Positions 6,839 through 13,387 of a stretch of DNA of 19,270 nucleotides are shown piece by piece (position 1 is the first letter of the stretch; every line of letters begins with the position of its first letter). Origin of the DNA: Bacillota bacterium. Its GTDB lineage: Bacteria > Bacillota > Clostridia > Peptostreptococcales > Anaerovoracaceae. Both the position numbers and the translations under genes were made by a program. The stretch spans positions 1-19,270 of the forward strand of contig JAEEPD010000021.1 of assembly GCA_016284575.1 (NCBI GenBank), read 5' to 3'. Under the pieces are notes generated by a model that saw only the letters and a list, made by a program, of their open reading frames with translations, was not told the DNA's origin and made no database searches.

Positions 6839-7648
6839 ATGATACGCTTTGCAGCAGCAGGCTTTATGTGCATAGACCACTATCCTCAGTTCGGCGGACG
6901 CAGCTACGTCACCGGCAACGGCGTGGATGTGCTTTTCAATCTGCTGGACATGAGGAAGGACATCGAGGCCTCGGTGGTGGCCGCGGTGGGGGACGATGAT
7001 TTCGGTCGCTGGGCCAGGGAGGAGTTCGGAAAGCGCGGCATCGACATGAGCCGGCTGGAGGTCCTTCCCGGCGCCACCACTCTCTACGAGCTTCTGCTCA
7101 CGGAGGAGGGCGACAGGGTGCACCACCACATGGAGCCCGGGGTCTTCAGGGACTACAGCTTCCCTGAGGCGTCCATAGAGTTCCTTAAGAGCTGCGACTA
7201 TATGCACACGGACTTCACGGGAAAGCTCATCGACCGTCTTCCTGAGATCTCCGCCGCAGGAACAAAAGTATTCTTCGACTTTTCCAAGAAGGCTCTGACT
7301 CATCCTGATACCAGCCGCGTCCTGCCGTACATTGAGTGCGGCCTGGCTTCCTTTGAGGATGATATCGAAGGCGGCATGCGCTTCGTGCAGGATGGGGTGA
7401 GGGCTGGCGCAAAGCTTATGATAGCCAGCTTCGGAGAGAAGGGCAGCATAGCCTTCGACGGCAGCTGGATGCACAGAGGAGAGATATGCCCTGCGGATAC
7501 CATAGTCAACACCGTGGGCGCGGGAGACTCCTTCTTTGCAGGCTTCATCGACGGATATCTGGACGGTGCCTCCGTGGATGAATGCCTTCAGCGGGGCGCA
7601 GCCCGCGCAGCAAAGGTCATACAGACCTGGAAGCCCTATCTTGACTGA
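6839..7648 (+). CDS. PfkB-family sugar kinase, FrlD-like paralogue (first kinase)
   Basis: A 269-residue ribokinase-fold kinase, probably phosphorylating a sugar moiety of a glycated amine. The C-terminal ATP/catalytic motif NTVGAGDSFFAGF places the base at Asp230, and FDFSKK followed by the VLPYIECGLAS block resembles the FDFSDKW...LVPHLDFAFAS region of E. coli fructoselysine 6-kinase FrlD. GDDDFG and GDRVHHH also align with FrlD GDDDYG and NDRVFGD. The N-terminal sugar-binding motif, GGNAVNVA in FrlD and GGQSLNVA in the kinase at 16212, is here YVTGNGVDVLFNLL, so substrate specificity may differ. Start ATG 6839 has GGAAGGAG about 10 nt upstream. First gene of the unit driven by P1, followed at 60 nt by the amidohydrolase. 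A deoxyribokinase-like or other PfkB sugar kinase is the alternative. Confidence 0.85.
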   Translation: MIRFAAAGFMCIDHYPQFGGRSYVTGNGVDVLFNLLDMRKDIEASVVAAVGDDDFGRWAREEFGKRGIDMSRLEVLPGATTLYELLLTEEGDRVHHHMEPGVFRDYSFPEASIEFLKSCDYMHTDFTGKLIDRLPEISAAGTKVFFDFSKKALTHPDTSRVLPYIECGLASFEDDIEGGMRFVQDGVRAGAKLMIASFGEKGSIAFDGSWMHRGEICPADTIVNTVGAGDSFFAGFIDGYLDGASVDECLQRGAARAAKVIQTWKPYLD

Positions 7649-7708
7649 GCTTAGCCAAACAAGTCAACCTCTGCAGGCTGCCTGAGGGCAGCAGAAAAGG
7701 AGCAATCG

Positions 7709-8572
7709 ATGATTATAGATATTCACGCCCATCCGGTGCTTTACGACGTTATCAACCCGGATGATGAGATTCTCAGCTTCAGAAAGCAGCAGTTCGGCGT
7801 CTTCAAGTCCGGGCGGGTCCCCCTGGACTTTGCCCTTCGCCTGATGGACAACGCAGGTATAGACAGGACCGTGATCATGGGTGCCGATTATTCGGCGGAC
7901 AGCCCCAGGCCCCTGGTATCCAACGAAGAGATCCGCAAAATAGTGGATGCCGCGCCGGACCGCTTCACAGGCTTTGCAAGCGCAGACCCAAGGAAGGCGG
8001 ACGCAGCCGAGACCCTGGAGAAGGCCTTCACAGAGCTCTCCCTTTCCGGCCTGTACCTGAATCTTTCCCGCCTCCACATGTTCCCCGACGATCCCAGGCT
8101 GGAGCCCCTTATGAAGTTCTGCCAGGACATGGACAGACCTGTGATGTTCAACGGCGGCTACAGCTGGACTCCGGACAGTCCCGCGAAATATTCAGAGCCC
8201 GTACGCTTCGAGGACATCGCATGCAGCTTCCCGCGCCTTCGCATCTGCCTCGCCCACCTGGGCTGGCCCTGGCACATGGAGACCATAATGATGCTGATGA
8301 AGTATCCGAACGTATACACCGACACCTCTCTTATATATATGGGTACACCTGCAAGGTACTACGAGCAGATCTTCTGCAGAGAGATGGATATAGACTGGCT
8401 GCAGAACTCCTTCGCCGACAAGGTCATGTTCGGCTCCGATCTGCCCCGCTGGAGACAGGTGAGGGCTATGGAGGGGCTGAAGGAGCTTCCCGTAAGAAAG
8501 GATGTATTGGACCGCATACTCGGCAGCAATGCAGAGGTATTCCTTGGATGGAGGAAAAAGGATGAACGTTAA
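7709..8572 (+). CDS. Amidohydrolase-2 (COG2159) TIM-barrel hydrolase, altered metal ligand
   Basis: A 287-residue cytosolic metal-dependent hydrolase or decarboxylase of the PF04909 type. Residues 4-8 (DIHAH) give the first two His ligands, AHLGWPW has His183, and FGSDLPR has Asp244 on the last strand, all as expected. The residue after the PVM strand, usually His (PVxxH), is Asn148 here (RPVMFNGGYSW), so metal binding or chemistry may differ. Known family members include lactonases and decarboxylases. In this locus a lactone, lactam or amide derivative of a glycated amino acid is a plausible substrate, but that is inference. AAGGAG precedes ATG 7709 by about 7 nt. Its stop overlaps the next gene by 11 nt, indicating translational coupling. 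Confidence 0.83.
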   Translation: MIIDIHAHPVLYDVINPDDEILSFRKQQFGVFKSGRVPLDFALRLMDNAGIDRTVIMGADYSADSPRPLVSNEEIRKIVDAAPDRFTGFASADPRKADAAETLEKAFTELSLSGLYLNLSRLHMFPDDPRLEPLMKFCQDMDRPVMFNGGYSWTPDSPAKYSEPVRFEDIACSFPRLRICLAHLGWPWHMETIMMLMKYPNVYTDTSLIYMGTPARYYEQIFCREMDIDWLQNSFADKVMFGSDLPRWRQVRAMEGLKELPVRKDVLDRILGSNAEVFLGWRKKDER

Positions 8573-8993
8573 GCTCTACGAAAAGCATATCGAATCCCGG
8601 AAGGAATTCGACCTGATACTCATAACGGACGAGGTCAGAAGCGCCGTGGCTGAAAGCGGCATTAAAAACGGCATGTGCGCGGTCATCACCCAGCACACCA
8701 CCACAGGCATCATCGTAAACGAGGGTCTGCCCTGCGTGGAAAAGGACATAGAGATACTGCTGGAGCGCCTTGTTCCCCATGACTATCCCTACGTCCACAC
8801 TCACATGCTTCCCTCCTACGGGACCTGCTCCGGCAATTCTCCGGGGCATCTTAAGTCCCTGATAGCAGGGAACCACTGCCTCTTCCCCGTGATCGACGGC
8901 AGGCTGGTCCTCGGTCACGCCCAGGACATCTATTTTGCGGAATTTGACGGGCTGCTGCGGAGAAGGTACTACATTCACATAATGGGCGAATAA
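8562..8993 (+). CDS. YjbQ/UPF0047 family protein
   Basis: A 143-residue protein of the PF01894 (COG0432) family, some members of which have weak thiamine-phosphate synthase activity. Visible hallmarks are ITQHTTTGIIVNEG (residues 44-57), a PYVHTH block, GNSPGHLKSLIAGNHCLFPVIDGRLVLGHAQDIYFAEFDG and a terminal RRRYYIHIMGE. The usual LGxWQ is LGHAQ here. The frame is open back to 8502, but ATG 8562 is the likely start: GGAGG at 8550-8554 sits 7 nt away and the family starts near this point. It overlaps the amidohydrolase by 11 nt. Third and last gene of the P1 unit unless transcription reads into P2. Its role in a sugar-amine pathway is unexplained. Confidence 0.88.
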   Translation: MNVKLYEKHIESRKEFDLILITDEVRSAVAESGIKNGMCAVITQHTTTGIIVNEGLPCVEKDIEILLERLVPHDYPYVHTHMLPSYGTCSGNSPGHLKSLIAGNHCLFPVIDGRLVLGHAQDIYFAEFDGLLRRRYYIHIMGE

Positions 8994-9016
8994 TTCAAAA
9001 AAGATTAAAAAAGCAG

Positions 9017-9049
9017 TTGACAAATAGATAATATGACCTTATATTATGA
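9017..9049 (+). promoter_or_regulatory. Promoter/operator P2 of the C26-Opp-frl unit
   Basis: TTGACA (9017-9022), 17-nt spacer, TATATT (9040-9045), then ATGA. A perfect 7-bp inverted repeat, ATAATAT (9028-9034) and ATATTAT (9041-9047), is separated by 6 nt and overlaps the -10. The 33-nt block matches P1 at 29 positions. No terminator lies between the YjbQ stop (8993) and this promoter, so P1 transcripts may continue through it. Confidence 0.82.
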
Positions 9050-9095
9050 ATGTCACAAAACTACAACACTTTCAATCAGTGAAGGGTCAGACAAA

Positions 9096-9872
9096 ATGAA
9101 AAGAAAACCAGTGATTATCATAGCAGCGGAGGACGTAAACGATTCCTTCGGAAACGTGTTCATAATGAACAAGGAATATGCTGACTGCGTGCGTCTGGCA
9201 GGCGGCATCCCCCTCGGCGCGGGAGATTACAGGGCCATCAGCTCCTATGCGGAGTTCGCTGATGCGCTGATCATCCCCGGCGGACCTGTGATGCATCCTG
9301 CAAGATACGGCGGCATAGTCACCAATTTCATGGAGCTGGCAGGCTTTTCCGCCACCAGAGATGATTTCGACTTTGCCATCTTCGATGCCTTCTGCAGGGC
9401 CGGCAAGCCCATCCTGGGCATCGGCCGCGGAGCGCAGGTCATCAACGTGGCTCTTGGCGGAACTCTTGTAAGGGATATCCCCCAGCGCCTCACCAGTGAA
9501 AACGACATTACAGAGCATTCCAACAGAGAATTCGCTGTTGTGGATGGTACCCCGGGAGATTTCTCCCACCATTGGGGAACTCATAAAATAACATTAGCTC
9601 CGGACTCCGGTCTCGCAAAGATCATGGGCAGGGAGAGCATAGTAAACAGCTTCCACCGCCAGGCCGTGGACAAGCTTGGCGCAGGCCTTACGGCAGCCGC
9701 CTTCAGCGAAGACGGCGTTATCGAAGCTATAGAGCACGACAGCCTGCCCATCATCGGAGTCCAGTGGCATCCCGAGCATGCCTGCGAGGACTTCCGCAGG
9801 GGAGTACACGAACAGGACATTACGATTTTCGAGAGCTTCGTGAAAATGGTACAGGAGGGCTGCAATGAATAG
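9096..9872 (+). CDS. Class I glutamine-amidotransferase-like (peptidase C26) protein lacking the catalytic Cys
   Basis: A 258-residue relative of gamma-glutamyl-GABA hydrolase (PuuD-type). The fold markers are present: the IIPGGP loop near residue 60, PILGIGRGAQVINVALGGTL at 105-124, IVNSFHRQAV, and GVQWHPEH with His225 and Glu227. The nucleophile elbow, normally GxCxG with Cys, reads G-I-G-R-G; Gly110 (GGC, 9423-9425) replaces Cys (TGC/TGT), one base away. Classical thiol hydrolysis should therefore be lost. The frame is open from 9033, but that ATG lies inside promoter P2; ATG 9096 with AAGGG about 10 nt upstream is chosen. It overlaps the next, Cys-containing paralogue by 8 nt, suggesting the pair form a complex. 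Binding or regulatory subunit versus decayed enzyme is open. Confidence 0.86.
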   Translation: MKRKPVIIIAAEDVNDSFGNVFIMNKEYADCVRLAGGIPLGAGDYRAISSYAEFADALIIPGGPVMHPARYGGIVTNFMELAGFSATRDDFDFAIFDAFCRAGKPILGIGRGAQVINVALGGTLVRDIPQRLTSENDITEHSNREFAVVDGTPGDFSHHWGTHKITLAPDSGLAKIMGRESIVNSFHRQAVDKLGAGLTAAAFSEDGVIEAIEHDSLPIIGVQWHPEHACEDFRRGVHEQDITIFESFVKMVQEGCNE

Positions 9873-10554
9873 ACCTGTGATCCTTATCAACGGAGGCCCC
9901 GCCTTCGATAAGACCTTCGAATGCGACAGCTGGGGCATCAACAAGACCTATGTACAGGCTATAGGAGCTGCCGGCGGCGCTCCGGTGCTCTGCGCGGACG
10001 ATTACAGCGCTGAGGACTACGCCCAGGTCTGCGACGGCCTCATCCTTACCGGAAGCTTCTCCTACTGCCCCCGCCCCGAGCTCAGGGACAGACTGAGCCA
10101 GATAGGCCAGAGCATAAGAGTCGAATACGACAGAAAGCTTTTCAACGCCTTCTTTGCTGCAAAAAAGCCCATACTCGGCATCTGTCTGGGTCATCAGATA
10201 ATAAATGTGTTCCTCGGCGGAACTCTCTACAGCAACTTCAAGATGTGCGACGGCATAGAGCACATGCTCTCCGCTCACAAGATCAAAACTGAAGAGGGCT
10301 CTGTTATAAGACAGATCTTCGGCGATGATTTTTACGCCAACAGCCGTCATAACAATGCTGTTGAGACCCTGGCTCCCGGACTCAAGGTGACTGCCTGGTC
10401 CCCCGACGGAGTGATCGAGGCCCTCGAGCACGAGACCCTTCCCATCTGGGGCTTCCAGTTCCATCCCGAACGCATGAGAGGCGATCTGCCCGATCCCCCC
10501 ATGGGCCCGGATTCCACAGAGCTTTTCAGATGGTTCGTACAGCAGTGCAGATAA
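9865..10554 (+). CDS. Class I glutamine-amidotransferase-like hydrolase (peptidase C26), intact triad
   Basis: A 229-residue gamma-glutamyl hydrolase-like protein. The triad is complete: Cys107 in LGICLGHQIINVFLGG, and His200/Glu202 in FQFHPE; the SRHNNAVE block also matches the family's conserved S-x-H-x-Q/N-A-V. Family members hydrolyse gamma-glutamyl amide or isopeptide bonds. Here it could remove a gamma-glutamyl group or the side-chain amide of a glycated Gln-like substrate, by analogy with the asparaginase step reported in Salmonella fructose-asparagine use; this is inference. ATG 9865 overlaps the upstream gene's stop (ATGAATAG), with AGGAGGG a few bases before it. It is shorter than typical PuuD (about 250 residues) and diverged from its neighbour. 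Confidence 0.87.
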   Translation: MNRPVILINGGPAFDKTFECDSWGINKTYVQAIGAAGGAPVLCADDYSAEDYAQVCDGLILTGSFSYCPRPELRDRLSQIGQSIRVEYDRKLFNAFFAAKKPILGICLGHQIINVFLGGTLYSNFKMCDGIEHMLSAHKIKTEEGSVIRQIFGDDFYANSRHNNAVETLAPGLKVTAWSPDGVIEALEHETLPIWGFQFHPERMRGDLPDPPMGPDSTELFRWFVQQCR

Positions 10555-10586
10555 ACAGTTAACACACATTTTCTTGAGGTGAAGAA

Positions 10587-11561
10587 ATGGAAGAATCCAA
10601 GATCCTTCTGGAAACAGTCGATCTGAAAAAATACTTCGAAAACAAGAAATTCCTAAGCCCCAAAACCGTTCTCAAGGCGGTGGACGGCGTCGACCTGAAG
10701 GTGCATCAGCACGAGACCGTCGGTCTTGTTGGCGAGTCCGGCTGCGGCAAGTCCACTCTTGGCAGAGCGATCCTTAAGCTGCATGAGCCCTCTTCGGGAA
10801 AGATCATTTTCAAGGGCAGCGAGATCCAGGACTACAAGTTCAATCAGATGCGTGAGATACGCAGGCAGATGCAGATGATCTTCCAGGATCCCTTCGCATC
10901 CCTGAACCCCAGGTACAACGTGCTTCAGGCGGTAAAGGCTCCCCTCGATGTGGCAGGCATAGGAACTTCCCAGGAGAGGACGGAAAAAGCCCTTGAGATG
11001 CTCAGCTACGTGGGTCTGAACGAAAGCTTCGCGGAAAAATATCCCCACGAGATGTCCGGAGGCCAGAGGCAGAGAGTAGTCATAGCCCGCGCCATGATAC
11101 TGGAACCGGACTTTGTGGTCTGCGACGAGCCTGTATCCGCCCTGGACGTTTCCGTAAGGGCCCAGGTGCTGAACCTGATGAAGAAGGTCCAGAGCGAAAA
11201 GCAGGTGTCCTATCTCTTCATATCCCATGACCTTAGCGTGGTTCGCTACCTCTGCGACACAGTGATGGTGATGTACCTTGGAAAGATCGTGGAATCCGGC
11301 CCCAAGGAGGATATATTTGAGCGTTCCGCCCATCCCTATACCAGGGCTCTTCTTTCCGCCATACCCATCCCGGATGTGGCAGAAAGGCCCAAGAGGATAG
11401 TGCTGGAGGGGGATGTGCCAAGTCCTCTTAATCCTCCCTCGGGCTGCCATTTCAGGACCCGCTGCCCCTTTGCCACAGAAGAGTGCGCCAAGATCGAGCC
11501 AAAGCTCGATGTCCTTGAGGGCAAACACAAAGTGGCATGCCACTTTGCGGGCAAAATTTAA
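10587..11561 (+). CDS. oppF: Opp/Dpp-type ABC transporter ATP-binding protein (OppF-like)
   Basis: A 324-residue cytosolic ATPase of a peptide/nickel-type importer. It has Walker A GESGCGKST (residues about 50-58), Q-loop FQDPFASLNPR, signature MSGGQRQR, Walker B FVVCDEPVSALD and switch ISHD. The C-terminal oligopeptide-transporter extension carries the four Cys pattern GCHFRTRCPFATEEC...VACHF that binds an Fe-S cluster in Dpp-type ATPases. GAGGTGA precedes the ATG. It is unusual in lying before the binding-protein gene while its partner OppD lies after the permeases, bracketing the transporter. Symbol is family-level; Opp versus Dpp cannot be told apart. Confidence 0.95.
   Translation: MEESKILLETVDLKKYFENKKFLSPKTVLKAVDGVDLKVHQHETVGLVGESGCGKSTLGRAILKLHEPSSGKIIFKGSEIQDYKFNQMREIRRQMQMIFQDPFASLNPRYNVLQAVKAPLDVAGIGTSQERTEKALEMLSYVGLNESFAEKYPHEMSGGQRQRVVIARAMILEPDFVVCDEPVSALDVSVRAQVLNLMKKVQSEKQVSYLFISHDLSVVRYLCDTVMVMYLGKIVESGPKEDIFERSAHPYTRALLSAIPIPDVAERPKRIVLEGDVPSPLNPPSGCHFRTRCPFATEECAKIEPKLDVLEGKHKVACHFAGKI
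11528..11547. repeat. 20-bp perfect palindrome at the oppF 3' end
   Basis: CAAAGTGGCATGCCACTTTG is its own reverse complement and would fold into an 8-bp stem with a CATG loop in mRNA. It sits 12 nt before the stop of oppF and is encoded across conserved residues (HKVACHF, including the fourth Fe-S Cys), so it may be a by-product of coding. Confidence 0.7.
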
Positions 11562-11569
11562 CTAAAGAT

Positions 11570-11629
11570 ATATATCCGAGCGATCGGTTTATATACATAT
11601 TTCTATTTTCCAATTTCAATTTAAATTGA
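11570..11629 (+). promoter_or_regulatory. Structured 5' region of the binding-protein gene
   Basis: The 82-nt gap after oppF holds two elements. CCGA (11576-11579) and TCGG (11584-11587) close a GCGA (GNRA-type) tetraloop and are flanked by TATATA-like arms, making an AT-extended hairpin. TCAATTTAAATTGA (11616-11629) is a perfect 14-bp palindrome that abuts the GAGAGG ribosome site. No convincing -35/-10 pair is seen. Likely roles are mRNA processing, attenuation or translational control; none is proven. Confidence 0.45.
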
Positions 11630-11643
11630 GAGGTAAAATCAAC

Positions 11644-13299
11644 ATGAAAACAGCAAAAAAGCTTATCGCTCTTGTGCTTGCCATGGTAATGCTTGCTTCC
11701 TTTGCTGCCTGCGGCGGAGAAACATCCACTGATGCTCCCGCAGAGAATCCTGCAGAGAATCCTGCCGAAAACACCGGCAGCGAAGCACTGGACACCACCA
11801 TTACTCTGGCTTACACCGCAGCATGGGACTCCCTGATGCCCTATTATTCCGCATCCGGTTCCATGGTCACCAGAGGCGTAAACAGCATGATCTACGACCG
11901 TCTTGCACTGGTCACCAACGGTGGTACCACCGTAAAGCCCAGAGCAGCCAAGAGCTGGTCCGTATCTGCTGACGGCAAGACCGTTACCTTCAACCTTGAC
12001 GAGAACGCCAAGTGGCATGACGGCGAGCCCGTTACCTCCGCTGACTGGGTATTCACCTTCCAGCTGGTAACCGATCCCGCAAGCAAGGCCGTATCCATCG
12101 CCTCCGACCCCATGAAGGAGATCGCAGGCACCGATGAGCAGGGCTACTGCACCACCGGAGAAAAGCTTGGAGTTGAAGCTGCCGGCGATTATGCTTTCAC
12201 CATCACCTTCAAGAACATCACCGATCCTGATGAATTCCTTGCAGCCTACAACAGAGACATCGCCGTACTGCCCAAGCACCTGCTGGAGGGCAAGGAGATC
12301 TCCTCTATCCTGAACGACGATTTCTGGACCGCACCCATCGGTTCCGGCCCGCTGGTATTCGAAAGCCAGCCCCAGATCGGCCAGGAGATGTATCTCAAGG
12401 CTAACAGAGACTATCAGTTCCCCGTTACCGGATTCGGCACCATGAAGTTGATCGTAGTTGCTTCTTCCAATACCGTTCAGTCCGAGATCAACGGCGATAT
12501 AGATATCGTCGGCCAGGGCAACGGAGTTTCCAAGTCCAATGCTGATGTATACAAGAGCATGGGCGGAGAGACCATCAAAAACGACAACGGTACCGGATTC
12601 ACCGAAGTCATCCTCAACAACCAGAGCCTCAGCGATGTAAACCTGCGTCTTGCCATGTACTACGGACTCGACCGTGAAAAGGCCTGCCAGGTAGCCACTG
12701 AAGGTCTCGGCTATGTTGTAGACTCCTATGTACTTCCCTTCTCCGATTACTGCAACACCAGCCTCAAGCGTACCCGCGACGTTGAAAAGGCTAAGGAATA
12801 CCTTGCAAAGTCCAACTATGACGGCCATGCCATCAAGCTTGCCGTTGGCCCCAGCCGTACCGATATGGCTGCTCAGTTCAAGCAGGATCTGGAAGAAGTA
12901 GGAATCAACATCGAAATCATCAATGTAGATGGTTCCACCATGTTCTCCGGACTCATTGCACGCAACTATGATATGGGCATCTCCGGACACTCCGGTTCTG
13001 CTAACCCCATGTGGTTTGCTTACACCGTTCTGGCTTCTCAGTTCGGCAATACCTACTACAGCGTAAGCGATCCTACCTACGAAGAACTTGCCGGCAAGGT
13101 CTATGCCTGCACCAACAAGGCTGACAAGAAGAAGGCCATGGACGAGTTCCAGGAATACATCTTCAACAATGTTCCCTGGATCCCCCTCTATTACTCCAAC
13201 TCCATCTCCATGGTATCTCCCACCATCGAAAATGTTGACTACAGATGCGGCGCATTCTGCAACGAAAACGTTTGGGAATGGGTAAAAGCTGAGGACTAA
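11644..13299 (+). CDS. Extracytoplasmic solute-binding lipoprotein, family 5 (peptide/opine type)
   Basis: A 551-residue substrate-binding protein of the SBP_bac_5 family. Residues 1-22 are a lipoprotein signal with lipobox FAAC (Cys23), followed by a Gly/Glu spacer with three PAEN repeats. The mature part has family markers: the N-terminal Y-D-R-L segment after SMIYDRL, WHDGEPVTSADWVFTF, LAMYYGLDREKACQVA, and a C-terminal NNVPWIPLYYSNSI. It delivers the solute to OppBC. ATG 11644 with GAGAGG about 10 nt upstream is preferred to the in-frame TTG at 11626. The neighbouring kinases and deglycase suggest a glycated peptide or amino acid ligand rather than plain peptides (inferred). Codon use is more regular (highly-expressed type) than in the flanking genes. 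Confidence 0.93.
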   Translation: MKTAKKLIALVLAMVMLASFAACGGETSTDAPAENPAENPAENTGSEALDTTITLAYTAAWDSLMPYYSASGSMVTRGVNSMIYDRLALVTNGGTTVKPRAAKSWSVSADGKTVTFNLDENAKWHDGEPVTSADWVFTFQLVTDPASKAVSIASDPMKEIAGTDEQGYCTTGEKLGVEAAGDYAFTITFKNITDPDEFLAAYNRDIAVLPKHLLEGKEISSILNDDFWTAPIGSGPLVFESQPQIGQEMYLKANRDYQFPVTGFGTMKLIVVASSNTVQSEINGDIDIVGQGNGVSKSNADVYKSMGGETIKNDNGTGFTEVILNNQSLSDVNLRLAMYYGLDREKACQVATEGLGYVVDSYVLPFSDYCNTSLKRTRDVEKAKEYLAKSNYDGHAIKLAVGPSRTDMAAQFKQDLEEVGINIEIINVDGSTMFSGLIARNYDMGISGHSGSANPMWFAYTVLASQFGNTYYSVSDPTYEELAGKVYACTNKADKKKAMDEFQEYIFNNVPWIPLYYSNSISMVSPTIENVDYRCGAFCNENVWEWVKAED

Positions 13300-13312
13300 T
13301 CCTTGAATTCTT

Positions 13313-13362
13313 TCTGCCGGGGGAGCATCCCTTCCTCGGCAGAGCCCTTGATATCCCGGGCT
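13313..13362 (+). promoter_or_regulatory. Two stem-loops between binding-protein and permease genes
   Basis: TCTGCCG (13313-13319) pairs with CGGCAGA (13337-13343), with further inner G/C pairing; then AGCCC (13343-13347) pairs with GGGCT (13358-13362). There is no T-tract, so termination is unlikely. Such stems after a binding-protein gene commonly protect its mRNA 3' end and lower permease expression; here that is inference. Confidence 0.6.
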
Positions 13363-13387
13363 TCCTAAATCACGAGGAGAAAGAAAT

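Noticed and set aside
9033..9095. Upstream ATG extending the first C26 protein
   Set aside because: It lies inside the P2 promoter, upstream of the expected transcription start, and adds residues unlike the family.
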